A model generated the notes under the pieces. The model did not search any database. It had not been told where the DNA came from and saw only the letters and a program-made list of their open reading frames with translations. Of a stretch of 64,000 nt of DNA, positions 55,009-63,824 are shown piece by piece (position 1 is the first letter of the stretch; the number at the start of each line of letters is the position of its first letter). Source of the stretch: Pseudolabrys taiwanensis (GTDB lineage Bacteria > Pseudomonadota > Alphaproteobacteria > Rhizobiales > Xanthobacteraceae); NCBI RefSeq assembly GCF_003367395.1, contig NZ_CP031417.1, positions 5,109,501-5,173,500 of the forward strand, read 5' to 3'. The translations under genes and the position numbers were made by a program.

Positions 55009-55770
55009 ATGTGTGGACGGTATACTCTCACATCTGCGCCGGAAGTGCTCCGGGCCCTCTTCGGTTACGAAGAGCATCCCGATTTTCCGGCCCGGTTCAA
55101 TATCGCACCGACGCAGCCGATTCCGATCGTGCGGCTTGTGGATGGCAAGCGGCATTTCGTCCTGGTGCGCTGGGGCCTGGTGCCGTCCTGGGTCAAGGAC
55201 CCGAACGCCTTCTCGGTGCTCGTGAACGCGCGCGGCGAGTCCGTCCGCGACAAGCCGGCGTTCCGTTCCGCCATGAAGTACCGCCGCTGCCTCATTCCGG
55301 CCGATGGTTTCTACGAATGGCAGGCGCGCGGCTCCGGCCCGAAGCAGCCTTTCTACGTGCGGGCGAAATCGGGCAAGCCGCTTGCCTTCGCCGGCCTGTG
55401 GGAAAACTGGATGGGGCCGAACGGGGAGGAGATGGAGACGGCATTGATCGTCACCACCAAGCCGAACCAGACGCTCGAACCGATCCACGACCGGATGCCG
55501 GTCATCGTGCCGCCCGAGGCGTTCGATCTGTGGCTCGACACCATGCATGTCGACGATGAGACCGCGAGCGTGCTCATCGCCCCCGCATCCGACGATCTGC
55601 TCGAAGCCTATCCGGTGTCGGTGGCGGTCAACCGCACCGCCAACGACAATCCCAAACTGCTCGAGCTGTTCAAGCCCACCGACGCGCCGGCCGTGGCGGC
55701 TCCCGCGAAGGCGCGCGCACCGCGCGCCAAGCCCACGCAGGGCGACGACGGGCAGGGGATGTTGTTCTAG
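55009..55770 (+). CDS. SOS response-associated peptidase (HMCES/YedK)
   Basis: A 253-aa SRAP-domain protein. It begins MCGRYTLTS, where Cys2 is the residue that crosslinks to abasic DNA. RFNIAPTQPIP, LVRWGLVPSW, VNARGESV, PADGFYEWQ (catalytic Glu) and HDRMPVI complete the active site. It shields abasic sites in single-stranded DNA. The ATG directly before Cys2 is certain, since the Cys must follow the initiator Met. Confidence 0.95.
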   Translation: MCGRYTLTSAPEVLRALFGYEEHPDFPARFNIAPTQPIPIVRLVDGKRHFVLVRWGLVPSWVKDPNAFSVLVNARGESVRDKPAFRSAMKYRRCLIPADGFYEWQARGSGPKQPFYVRAKSGKPLAFAGLWENWMGPNGEEMETALIVTTKPNQTLEPIHDRMPVIVPPEAFDLWLDTMHVDDETASVLIAPASDDLLEAYPVSVAVNRTANDNPKLLELFKPTDAPAVAAPAKARAPRAKPTQGDDGQGMLF

Positions 55771-55773
55771 CGA

Positions 55774-56217
55774 CTACGGCGTCGGGTCACGTCCGTCGAG
55801 CCATTTGGCAAAGACGGTGCGCGGCTGGTCGGTATAGCCGAGCGCGCGATAGAAATCGTGCACGGCCGTATTGTCCGCGCGCACCAGCAACATCGCCTTC
55901 TGAACGCCGCGCGCGGCGAGCCACTGCTCGGCAGCGTGGGTAATGGCGCGGCCGAAACCGCAGCCTTGGTGCGCCGGATCGACCGACAGGTAATAGAACC
56001 AGCCGCGATGGCCGTCGTGACCGACCATGACGGATGCGACGATATCCTGTCCGTCGCGCGCGACGAGAACCGCCGCGTTCGGGCCGCGCCGCGCCAGCGC
56101 GATATCGGCATGCGGATCGTTCCAGGGACGCGTCAGGCCGCAGCGCGTCCACAGCGCCACGATCGCGTCGACGTCGTCATCGGTCGCGTCGGCGAAAGAC
56201 AACGCCGGCTTGCTCAC
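55774..56217 (-). CDS. GNAT acetyltransferase (YpeA-like)
   Basis: A 147-aa GNAT enzyme. WFYYLSVDPAHQGCGFGRAITHAAEQWL holds the acetyl-CoA loop and NTAVHDFYRALGY the C-terminal motif. The early DIALARRGPNAAVLVARDG resembles YpeA. The substrate is unknown. The start is a GTG overlapping the stop of the FAD oxidase by four bases (GTGA). It is convergent with the SRAP gene, three bases apart. Confidence 0.88.
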   Translation of the reverse strand: MSKPALSFADATDDDVDAIVALWTRCGLTRPWNDPHADIALARRGPNAAVLVARDGQDIVASVMVGHDGHRGWFYYLSVDPAHQGCGFGRAITHAAEQWLAARGVQKAMLLVRADNTAVHDFYRALGYTDQPRTVFAKWLDGRDPTP

Positions 56218-57638
56218 AGCACCTTGCCCGGATTGAGGATGCCGTTCGGATCGAGCATCTGCTTGACGCCGCGCATCAGCTCGATCGCGACCGGATCCTT
56301 CACCTTCGGCAGCGACGCGCGCTTGAGCATGCCGATGCCGTGCTCGGCCGAGATCGAGCCGTCGTATTTGAGCACGATCTTGTCGACGACAGCGTTCATC
56401 TCCGCCCAACGCGCGAGATAGGCATCCTTGTCGGCGCCGACCGGCTGGCTGACGTTGAAATGCATGTTGCCGTCGCCGAGATGACCGAAAGGCACCGGCC
56501 GGCAGCCGGGGATGAATTCTTTGACCGCCGTCATCGCATCTTCCAGAAATGCGGGCACGGCGGCGACCGGCACCGACACGTCGTGCTTGATCGAGCCGCC
56601 CTCCGGCTTCTGCACCTCCGGCAGCATGTGGCGCAGATGCCAGAACGCCTTGGTTTGATCGAGGCTCGCAGCGAGCGTCGCGTCTTCGATCAGGTCTTCT
56701 TCCGCCGCCGCTTCCAGCAATTGCTCGACGCTGTCGCGCAGACCTTCCGCGTTCTGCGACGAGATCTCCATCAGCACGTACCACGGATGGCGCATGCCGA
56801 GCGGATCGCGGACGCCGGGCCCGTGTTTGATGGCGAAGTCGAGCACGCCGCGCACGATCAGTTCGAAGCTCGTCACCGTACCGCCGGCGCGCGCCTGCGC
56901 AAGATTCAAAAGCTTCACGGCGGCTGCTGGCGAGGAAAGGCCGATGAACGCAGTTTCCACCGCGCGCGGACGCGGAAACATCTTCAACGTCGCGGCGGTG
57001 ATGATGCCGAGCGTGCCTTCCGCGCCGACGAAGAGATGGCGCAAGTCGTAACCGGTGTTGTTCTTCTTCAGCTTCGACAGAAGATTCATCAGCCGGCCGT
57101 CGGCCAACACTACCTCGACGCCAAGCATGAGATCGCGCGCGACGCCGTAAGCGAGCGCGCCGGTGCCGCCGGCATTGGTCGAAAGATTGCCGCCGATGGT
57201 GCAGCTTCCCTCGGCGCCGAGCGAGAGCGGAAACAGGCGATCGACGCTGGCGGCCGCTTCCTGCGCCTTCTGCAGCACGACGCCGCTTTCGCAGGTCATC
57301 GCGTTGGAGTCGGGATCCACCGCGCGGATCTTGTCGAGGCGCGTCAGCGATAAAATGATCTCCCCCTCGAGCGGAATCTGTCCGCCGACGAGGCCGGTGT
57401 TGCCGCCTTGCGGCACCACCGCGGTCCTCGTTTCGTTGGCGAGTTTCAAGATCGCCTGCACTTCCGCGACCGAGCCCGGCCGCAGCATCATAGAAGTGTG
57501 GCCATGATAGAGCCCACGGCCCTCGATCAGATGCGGCGCGAGCGTCGCTTGATCGGTCACCGCATAGCGATCGCCGACGATCGCGGCGAAGCGTTGCATC
57601 AGCCCGGCCGCGGGCGCGCGGCGCAATTGTTCGTTCAT
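56214..57638 (-). CDS. FAD-binding 2-hydroxyacid dehydrogenase (GlcD/D2HGDH-like)
   Basis: A 474-aa flavoprotein. The FAD-binding_4 domain holds VVPQGGNTGLVGGQIPLEGEIILSLTRL and GTGALAYGVARDLMLGVEVV. The FAD-oxidase C domain has PFGHLGDGNMHFNVSQP and ISAEHGIGMLKRASL. This is the D-lactate / D-2-hydroxyglutarate dehydrogenase group; the exact acid is uncertain. It starts 31 nt after the Sua5 gene and overlaps the GNAT gene. Confidence 0.92.
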   Translation of the reverse strand: MNEQLRRAPAAGLMQRFAAIVGDRYAVTDQATLAPHLIEGRGLYHGHTSMMLRPGSVAEVQAILKLANETRTAVVPQGGNTGLVGGQIPLEGEIILSLTRLDKIRAVDPDSNAMTCESGVVLQKAQEAAASVDRLFPLSLGAEGSCTIGGNLSTNAGGTGALAYGVARDLMLGVEVVLADGRLMNLLSKLKKNNTGYDLRHLFVGAEGTLGIITAATLKMFPRPRAVETAFIGLSSPAAAVKLLNLAQARAGGTVTSFELIVRGVLDFAIKHGPGVRDPLGMRHPWYVLMEISSQNAEGLRDSVEQLLEAAAEEDLIEDATLAASLDQTKAFWHLRHMLPEVQKPEGGSIKHDVSVPVAAVPAFLEDAMTAVKEFIPGCRPVPFGHLGDGNMHFNVSQPVGADKDAYLARWAEMNAVVDKIVLKYDGSISAEHGIGMLKRASLPKVKDPVAIELMRGVKQMLDPNGILNPGKVL

Positions 57639-57669
57639 CCCGGCATTCCCTGTACGTGCGCGGTCGCGA

Positions 57670-58644
57670 TCATGGCCGCGGTGCGGCGGCGCGGGCGAGG
57701 CGGTCGTTGATCGCTTCGCCTAAGCCGTCGTGTGGGATTGTCATTACCGCGATGTTCCTCGCCCCGGAAGCATCGAGCGCGCGCAGATGCGAGAACAGAT
57801 TGGCGGCCGCCTCGATCAGGTCGCCGCCAGGCGAGAGATTGAGCATGGCTCCGGCGTGAGCGAGCGGCGGGCCGAAGGCAAGCAATACTTCCCCGGCCTC
57901 GACGCCATCGGCATTCAAACGCAGCCGCGCTTTCGGCGCGTAGTGCGAACTCAACATGCCCGGAGCGACCGGCGCCTCGTCGTCGGTCGGTACGGCGGCC
58001 GCCGCCAGCGGCCGTCCGAGCACGCGCTCGATCTCGGCGCGGGGCAGGCCACCCGGCCGCAACAACGTCGGCTCGCCGAGGCAGGAGACGATGGTGGATT
58101 CGACGCCGACGCCGGAGGCGCCGCCGTCGATGACCAGGTCGATGCGCCCGCGCAGGTCGCTCAGCACATGCGCGGCGGTGGTCGGCGAGACGTGGCCGGA
58201 GCGGTTGGCCGAGGGCGCCACCACCGGGCCGGCGAAGGCCGTGAGCAGGGCATGCGCCACCGGATGGTCGGGCACCCGCAGGGCGACGCTGTCGAGGCCG
58301 GCGAGGGCCAGATCGGAGACCGGGCAATCCGGCCGCTTCGGCAGGACTAGGGTCACCGGTCCGGGCCAGAAGGCGGCCGCCAGGGCCTCCGCCGCGGCGT
58401 CGAACACCGCAAGCCGCCGGGCGGCGGCAACGTCGGCGACATGGGCGATCAGCGGGTTGAAGGCCGGCCGGCCCTTGGCGGCGTAGAGCCGGGCCACGGC
58501 CTCGCCATTGGCGGCGTCGGCGCCGAGCCCATAGACGGTCTCGGTCGGGAAGGCGACCAGCCCCCCGGCCTGCAGGCAGCGGGCGGCGGCCGCGATTCCG
58601 TCTCGGTCGGCCTTGAGGACCCGCGTTCCCAGCTCGGCAGTCAT
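57670..58644 (-). CDS. tsaC1: L-threonylcarbamoyladenylate synthase
   Basis: A 324-aa Sua5-type enzyme, which makes the TC-AMP intermediate of tRNA t6A37. The YrdC domain has GGLVAFPTETVYGLGADA and KGRPAFNPLIAH, then PSANRSGHVSPTTAAHV. The extra 120 C-terminal residues (GMLSSHYAPKARLRL onward) form the Sua5 domain. The ATG at 58642-58644 is chosen; one six codons earlier is also open. The TsaB/D/E partners are not in the window. Confidence 0.95.
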   Translation of the reverse strand: MTAELGTRVLKADRDGIAAAARCLQAGGLVAFPTETVYGLGADAANGEAVARLYAAKGRPAFNPLIAHVADVAAARRLAVFDAAAEALAAAFWPGPVTLVLPKRPDCPVSDLALAGLDSVALRVPDHPVAHALLTAFAGPVVAPSANRSGHVSPTTAAHVLSDLRGRIDLVIDGGASGVGVESTIVSCLGEPTLLRPGGLPRAEIERVLGRPLAAAAVPTDDEAPVAPGMLSSHYAPKARLRLNADGVEAGEVLLAFGPPLAHAGAMLNLSPGGDLIEAAANLFSHLRALDASGARNIAVMTIPHDGLGEAINDRLARAAAPRP

Positions 58645-58703
58645 CGATCTGTGTTCTCGCACTTGCGTTTAGAGGCCCGGGGGTTATAAGACCCGCCACC
58701 AGT

Positions 58704-58780
58704 CGGAGTGTAGCGCAGTCTGGTAGCGCACCACGTTCGGGACGTGGGGGTCGCAGGTTCAAATCCTGCCACTCCGACCA
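58704..58780 (+). tRNA. tRNA-Pro, anticodon CGG
   Basis: A 77-nt cloverleaf. The acceptor stem CGGAGTG pairs with CACTCCG and is followed by A and an encoded CCA. The D-arm has GCGCAGTCTGGTAGCGC, the anticodon stem CCACG/CGTGG carries loop TTCGGGA with anticodon CGG, and the T-arm is GCAGGTTCAAATCCTGC. It reads CCG codons, frequent in this GC-rich genome. No integrase or att duplication is seen beside it. Confidence 0.96.
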
Positions 58781-58838
58781 TTTTTAGGCCGATTTCCCCT
58801 TCAGTCCCGATCGGCCGGCCCTTACGTGGGGCGTCCCG

Positions 58839-59297
58839 CTATCGCCGGGTCGCGGCCCCCTCGACCACTAGCACCGTGCCCCGAACCGCCTTCACCACCA
58901 GCGGCGCGCCGGCCGGTATGTCGCTCTTCGCCTCGGCCAGCCAGACGCTGTCGCCGATCCGCGCCCGCCCGTGGCCGCCGGTGAACGCCTCCGCCGCGGT
59001 TCCCACCGCGCCGACCAGATCGAGGTCGCGGCGGTTGAGCGGCGGCTCGGCGTGGCGGCGCGCCATCGCCCGCCGGTAGATAAAGTAGCCGCCGCCGCAG
59101 GACAGCGCGCAGGCGATGACGAAGGTCAGCAACTGGCCCGCGTAAGACAGGTCGACCGCGAAGGTCACCGCCGCCGTGATCGCCGCCGCGCAGGCGATCC
59201 AGATCAGATATGCCCCCGGGACGTGCAGCTCCAGAAAGCCGACCACCACGGCGGCGATGGCCCAGGCCCAAGGCGTGAACGCGATCGGGAAGCTCAT
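58839..59297 (-). CDS. NfeD-family membrane protein
   Basis: A 152-aa protein with three N-terminal helices (WAWAIAAVVVGFLELHVPGAYLIWIACAAAI) and a C-terminal OB-fold domain with DLVGAVGTAAEAFTGGHGRARIGDSVWLAEA. NfeD partners work with stomatin/SPFH proteins in membrane microdomains, and the SPFH gene lies just upstream and overlaps it by four bases. This supports a joint complex. Confidence 0.92.
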   Translation of the reverse strand: MSFPIAFTPWAWAIAAVVVGFLELHVPGAYLIWIACAAAITAAVTFAVDLSYAGQLLTFVIACALSCGGGYFIYRRAMARRHAEPPLNRRDLDLVGAVGTAAEAFTGGHGRARIGDSVWLAEAKSDIPAGAPLVVKAVRGTVLVVEGAATRR

Positions 59298-60214
59298 GAT
59301 TTATCCGCGGTGGTCGCGTTCTTGGTCAGTTCGGCGATGCCGGCGACCGCGCTGACGACGCTCGTCATCTCCATCGGCATGAGCATCAGCTTCACGTTCG
59401 GCGAATGGCCGATCTGGTTGAGCGCATCGACGTATTTCTGCGCGACGAAATAATTGAGCGCCTGCACGTTGCCGTTCTGCACGGCATTGGAGACGGCCTT
59501 GGTCGCCTCCGCCTCGGCGGCGGCGAGACGCTCGCGCGCTTCCGCGTCGCGGTTGGCGGCGGCCAAGCGACCTTCGGCGGCCAGGATCTGCGACTGCTTC
59601 TCGCCCTCGGCGCGCAGGATCGCCGCCTGCTTGACGCCTTCGGCCTGCAATATCGAGGCACGCTTTTCGCGCTCGGCGGTGAGCTGCATCGACATCGACG
59701 CCACCACATTGTCCGGCGGCCGGATGTCCTTGAGCTCGACGCGCGTGATCTTCGTGCCCCAGGGCTGCGTCGCGGCATCGAGCACGTGCAGCAGGCGATC
59801 GTTGATCTCGTCACGCTTGGAAAGCGTCTCGTCGAGATCGAGCGCGCCGATGGCGGTGCGGATGTTCGTCATGGTGAGATTGGTGATCGCCGCGTGCAGG
59901 TTCTGCACCTCATAGGCGGCCTTCGCCGCCGTGAGCACCTGATAGAAGACGATGCCATCGACGGTGACGGAGGCGTTGTCCTTGGTGATGACCGACTGGC
60001 TCGGAACGTCGAGCACGGTTTCCTGCACGTTCATCTTGTGGCCGACCTGGTCGATGAACGGCACGATCAGATTGAGGCCCGGCAGGAGCGTCGTCCGATA
60101 ACGGCCAAATCGCTCGACCGTCCACTGAAAGCCCTGCGGCACGGTTTTCACCCCCGCGGCAATGACGGCGATCGTCAGGACGACTAATGCGATCAGAAAC
60201 GTAAGCGCTTCCAT
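59294..60214 (-). CDS. SPFH/band 7 protein, QmcA-like stomatin
   Basis: A 306-aa protein with one N-terminal helix (FLIALVVLTIAVIAAGV), then KTVPQGFQWTVERFGRYRTTLLPGLNLIVPFID and DVPSQSVITKDNASVTVDGIVFYQV, the SPFH domain. A long coiled coil rich in Ala/Glu (about 170-250) and ALNYFVAQKYVDALNQIG follow, typical of QmcA/paraslipins. It forms membrane scaffolds and is paired with NfeD. Confidence 0.94.
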   Translation of the reverse strand: MEALTFLIALVVLTIAVIAAGVKTVPQGFQWTVERFGRYRTTLLPGLNLIVPFIDQVGHKMNVQETVLDVPSQSVITKDNASVTVDGIVFYQVLTAAKAAYEVQNLHAAITNLTMTNIRTAIGALDLDETLSKRDEINDRLLHVLDAATQPWGTKITRVELKDIRPPDNVVASMSMQLTAEREKRASILQAEGVKQAAILRAEGEKQSQILAAEGRLAAANRDAEARERLAAAEAEATKAVSNAVQNGNVQALNYFVAQKYVDALNQIGHSPNVKLMLMPMEMTSVVSAVAGIAELTKNATTADKS

Positions 60215-60415
60215 ATAAGGCCCCCGGTGTTGCGGGCATGTTAGTCTTGCCCCGGATGGACGCCAAGCTCGCGTCCCGGCGCGGCGATCCCGCCGGGCTT
60301 TCTGGCACCTGTTTGTGACGTCCCTCTTGTGCGGACCGGGCGTAGCCGCGTACTTTTACAACCAAACAACGATCAGGCCGGGAGCAGCCGGCCGCTTCCT
60401 GGAGGAATAACGCCG

Positions 60416-61393
60416 ATGTCACGGATCGCGACCGTTTTCGCTCGTCTATTCTTTTCCTGCTTATGCCTGACCTGCGCGGCCGCCTCGGCCGGCGCCGCCG
60501 ACTACCCGAGCCGTCCGGTGCGCATCATCGTCGGTTATCCGCCGGGCGGCGCGACCGACATCGTGGCGCGCATCTTCGGCGCTTATCTGTCGGAGAAGCT
60601 CGGGCAGCAATTCGTCATCGAGAACCGCGCCGGCGCCGGCAATAATCTTGGCACAGAAGCGGTGGTGCGGGCGGCGCCGGACGGTTACACGCTGATCCTG
60701 GTCAATCCGGCGAATGCGGTGAACGCCTCGCTGTACAAGAAGCTCAACTTCAATTTCATCCGCGACATTGCGCCGGTCGCCGGCTTCATCCGCGTGCCGA
60801 ATGTGATGGAGGTGCATCCGTCCATACCGGCGAAGACGGTCGCGGAGTTCATCGCCTATGTGAAAGCCAATCCCGGCAAGGTGAACATCGCTTCGTCCGG
60901 CAACGGCACGTCGATTCATCTGTCGGGCGAACTGTTCAAGATGATGACCGGGCTGCAGATGACGCACGTGCCCTACAAAGGCTCGGCGCCGATGCTCACG
61001 GACCTGCTCGCGGGTCAGGTGCAGGTCACCTTCGACAATCTCCCGGCTTCGATCGGTCACATCAAGGCGGGCAAGCTGCGCGCGCTCGCCGTCACGACGG
61101 CGGTGCGTTCGCCGGAACTGCCGGACGTGCCGACCGTCGGCGACACCGTGCCGGGCTATGAGGCCAGCGCCTTCTTCGGTCTCGGCGCGCCGAAGGACAC
61201 GCCGAAGGAGGTCATCGCCGTCATCAACAAGCAGGTGAACGAAGGGCTGAAGGACCCGGCCATCCTGAAGAAGCTTGCCGATTTGGGCGGCCTGCCGCTC
61301 GCCGGCTCGCCCGAAGAGTTCGGCAAAGTAATTGCGTCCGAAACGGCCAAATGGGAGAAGGTGGTTCACGCCGCCAACCTGTCGGTCGAGTGA
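60416..61393 (+). CDS. Bug/TctC-family periplasmic solute receptor
   Basis: A 325-aa protein with a signal peptide (LFFSCLCLTCAAASAGA, cleavage near residue 27), then [50 protein letters not shown] and GNGTSIHLSGELFKMMTGLQMTHVPYKG, the full Bug pattern. GGAGGA precedes the ATG. No TctA/TctB permease genes are near. It precedes a sugar-acid dehydratase by 146 nt, so the ligand may be a sugar acid or related carboxylate; that is inference. Confidence 0.93.
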   Translation: MSRIATVFARLFFSCLCLTCAAASAGAADYPSRPVRIIVGYPPGGATDIVARIFGAYLSEKLGQQFVIENRAGAGNNLGTEAVVRAAPDGYTLILVNPANAVNASLYKKLNFNFIRDIAPVAGFIRVPNVMEVHPSIPAKTVAEFIAYVKANPGKVNIASSGNGTSIHLSGELFKMMTGLQMTHVPYKGSAPMLTDLLAGQVQVTFDNLPASIGHIKAGKLRALAVTTAVRSPELPDVPTVGDTVPGYEASAFFGLGAPKDTPKEVIAVINKQVNEGLKDPAILKKLADLGGLPLAGSPEEFGKVIASETAKWEKVVHAANLSVE

Positions 61394-61409
61394 TCGGCCC
61401 CAACCAACG

Positions 61410-61512
61410 CTCATTCCCGCGGAAGCGGGAATCCAGCAGGTCCTATCAAATTGAATCGTCTCGCCGGGTCCCCGCCGCAAGTCGGTCGTAGCCGACTTGC
61501 GCACGCGGGGAC
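61410..61512. repeat. Composite palindromic element (copy 2), 3' of a Bug receptor gene
   Basis: ATTCCCGC-GGAA-GCGGGAAT (61413-61432) is followed by a spacer, then a unit from GGTCCCCGC to GCGGGGAC around a GCAAGTCGG / CCGACTTGC stem. It is the inverted counterpart on the map of 8329-8441 and has the same direction relative to the Bug gene before it. Confidence 0.75.
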
Positions 61513-61539
61513 GAACTGACTACGGGAATACACTTCGAC

Positions 61540-63267
61540 ATGAACAACAAGAGACGTCCGGAGGATTTGCGCAGCCATCGTTGGCTTGGCGCCAGCGATC
61601 TACGCTCGTTCGGCCACCGTGCCCGGCTGCGCCAGGGCGGCTTCAATGCCGAGGATTGGACCGGCAAGCCGGTCATCGGCATCATCAATACCTGGAGCGA
61701 CATCAACTTCTGCCACACGCATCTGCGCGCCCGCGCCGAGGATGTGAAACGCGGCGTGCTGCAGGCGGGCGGCTTCCCGGTCGAACTGCCGGCGATGTCG
61801 TTGTCCGAGCCCTTCGTGAAGCCCTCGACTATGCTCTATCGCAATCTCCTGGCGATGGAGGCCGAGGAGCTGTTGCGCAGCCATCCGATCGATGGCGCCG
61901 TGCTGTTAGGTGGCTGCGACAAGTCCACGCCGGCGCTGATCATGGGCGCGATCTCGATGGGTATTCCGGCGATCTATGTGCCGGCGGGGCCGCAGCTCAA
62001 CGGCAACTGGCGCGGGCAGGAGATGGGTTCGGGCTCGGACGCCTGGAAATATTGGGACGAGAAGCGCGCCGGCCGCATCAGCGAGGACGACTGGGCCGAG
62101 CTCGAAGGCGGCATTGCGCGGTCCTTCGGCACCTGCATGGTGATGGGCACCGCCGCCACTATGATGGCGATCGCCGAAGCCGTCGGCCTGTCGCTGCCGG
62201 GCGCCTCGTCGATACCCGCCGCCGACAGCGCGCATCCGCGCATGTGTTCGGCCTCCGGCCGCCGCATCGTCGACATGGTGTGGGAAGATCTCACCCCGCA
62301 GAAGATCATGACGCCGGCCGCTTTCGACAATGCCATCCGCGTGCACATGGCGATGGGCGGTTCGACCAATGCCATCATCCACGTCGTCGCCATGGCGCGG
62401 CGACTCGGCCTGCCATTCGACATGAAGCGCTTCGACGAGATCTCGCGCGAGATCCCGGTGCTCGCCAATGTGCGGCCCTCGGGCGGCTATCTGATGGAAG
62501 ACTTCTATTATGCCGGCGGCCTGCGTGCGCTGATGAACGAGCTGAAAGAGACGCTCGACCTCACATGCCTGACCGTCACCGGCAAGACGATCGGCGAGAA
62601 CATCGCCGGCGCGCAGGTCTACAAGCCGGACGTCATCCATCCGCTGAGCGATCCGGTGTCGCGCGAGGGCGCGACCGCCGTGCTCACCGGCAATCTCGCC
62701 CCGCGTGGCTGCGTCATGAAGCCGTCGGCGGCCGAGAAGCGGCTGTTGAAGCACCGCGGCAAGGTGATCGCCTTCGAGGACTACAACGAGATGGCGCGCG
62801 AGGTGGAGCGCGACGATCTAGACGTCACGGCCGACCACATTCTCGTCTTGAAGAACAGCGGCCCGAAGGGCGGCCCCGGCATGCCGGAATGGGGCATGCT
62901 GCCGATTCCGAAGAAGCTGGTGAAGCAGGGGGTGCGCGACATGGTGCGCATCTCCGACGCCCGCATGAGCGGCACCAGCTACGGCGCCTGCATTCTTCAC
63001 GTCGCGCCGGAGAGCTATGTCGGCGGGCCGCTCGCTTTCGTGCAGACCGGCGACGAGATCGAGGTCGATGTCGAGGCGCGCCGCATCCATCTGCATGTCA
63101 GCGACGAGGAGCTGGCGCGCCGCAGGGCGGCGTGGCAGCAGCCGGCGCCGCGCTACCCGCGCGGCTATGGCGCCATCTACTCCATGCACATCGGCCAGGC
63201 CGACGAGGGCTGCGATTTCGATTTCCTGGAGGGCACGGCGCCGATCGCCGAGCCGGAGATTCACTAG
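61540..63267 (+). CDS. IlvD/Edd-family dehydratase, probably a sugar-acid dehydratase
   Basis: A 575-aa iron-sulfur dehydratase. GIINTWSDINFCHTHLR gives one cluster Cys, LLGGCDKSTPALIMGA the second and FGTCMVMGTAATMMAIAEA the third. SDARMSGTSYGACILHV and the C-terminal HIGQADEGCDFDFL follow. The early NTW-DINFCHTHLR and the length fit the L-arabinonate/pentonate dehydratase branch better than IlvD proper. It is full length and follows the Bug receptor in the same direction. Confidence 0.88.
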   Translation: MNNKRRPEDLRSHRWLGASDLRSFGHRARLRQGGFNAEDWTGKPVIGIINTWSDINFCHTHLRARAEDVKRGVLQAGGFPVELPAMSLSEPFVKPSTMLYRNLLAMEAEELLRSHPIDGAVLLGGCDKSTPALIMGAISMGIPAIYVPAGPQLNGNWRGQEMGSGSDAWKYWDEKRAGRISEDDWAELEGGIARSFGTCMVMGTAATMMAIAEAVGLSLPGASSIPAADSAHPRMCSASGRRIVDMVWEDLTPQKIMTPAAFDNAIRVHMAMGGSTNAIIHVVAMARRLGLPFDMKRFDEISREIPVLANVRPSGGYLMEDFYYAGGLRALMNELKETLDLTCLTVTGKTIGENIAGAQVYKPDVIHPLSDPVSREGATAVLTGNLAPRGCVMKPSAAEKRLLKHRGKVIAFEDYNEMAREVERDDLDVTADHILVLKNSGPKGGPGMPEWGMLPIPKKLVKQGVRDMVRISDARMSGTSYGACILHVAPESYVGGPLAFVQTGDEIEVDVEARRIHLHVSDEELARRRAAWQQPAPRYPRGYGAIYSMHIGQADEGCDFDFLEGTAPIAEPEIH

Positions 63268-63273
63268 TGCGGC

Positions 63274-63328
63274 GGTTCTGAAGTCCGCATCATTCTCGCC
63301 GCGAGTTAGAGATGCGGACTTCGGAACC
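63274..63328. repeat. Intergenic hairpin A with 17-bp arms
   Basis: 63274-63290 (GGTTCTGAAGTCCGCAT) pairs with 63312-63328 at 16 of 17 positions around a 21-nt loop. It lies just after the dehydratase gene and shares its GAAGT-CGC core with the next hairpin. Confidence 0.8.
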
Positions 63329-63357
63329 AAAGCCACACAAGATCAAATAGGGTACTG

Positions 63358-63423
63358 GTGTCCCGTTTCCGAAGTTCGCTTCAGAGCCAACTGCAAAGCA
63401 AAGTGAACTTCGGAAACGGACAC
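63358..63423. repeat. Intergenic hairpin B, related to hairpin A
   Basis: Arms at 63358-63381 and 63401-63423 (GTTTCCGAAGTTCGC and its near complement) pair with one bulge and one mismatch around a loop of about 19 nt. The shared core suggests both derive from one repeat family. Confidence 0.75.
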
Positions 63424-63488
63424 TCGCCGGCCATGATCTCGCCTTGCCGCTTCGGTTCTATCGGCGCGTCGAAAGCGGAGTGCGGGTC

Positions 63489-63824
63489 ATGCGCCTGAGG
63501 CAAGCCATCCTGCCGACAATCGCGCTGTTGGGGACCATGCTGTTCCCGGCCGTGGCGCCTGCGCAGCAGGCGCTCGGCATCGTCGTGCAGAGCCGCCAGT
63601 TCGCGCCGACGCAGTTGCGGGCGACGGCCGATGCGCCGTTCACGCTGAAGGTGACCAATCTCGACGCCAACCCCATCGAATTCGCGAGCGCAGGGTTGCG
63701 TGTCGACCGCATCGTCTCGCCGAACACCAGTGTGACGATCGACGTCGCGGCCTTGCCACGCGGTCGCTACACCTTCGTCGACGTGATGCACGGTTCGCCT
63801 CAAGGCGTGCTCATTCTCGACTAA
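63489..63824 (+). CDS. Cupredoxin-like secreted protein without classic copper ligands
   Basis: A 111-aa protein with a signal peptide (ending near FPAVAPAQQ) and a cupredoxin-type beta-barrel: VVQSRQFAPTQLRATADAPFTLKVTNLDANPIEFASAGLRVDR and RGRYTFVDVMHGSPQGVLILD. It has no Cys and only one His, so a type 1 copper site is absent. Similar EfeO-like domains accompany iron transporters. The next gene lies beyond the window. The ATG at 63489 opens the signal peptide. Confidence 0.8.
   Translation: MRLRQAILPTIALLGTMLFPAVAPAQQALGIVVQSRQFAPTQLRATADAPFTLKVTNLDANPIEFASAGLRVDRIVSPNTSVTIDVAALPRGRYTFVDVMHGSPQGVLILD

Noticed and set aside
58704..58780. tRNA-Pro as an integration site for a genomic island
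   Set aside because: No integrase, no repeated 3' tRNA end and no change of gene type on either side.
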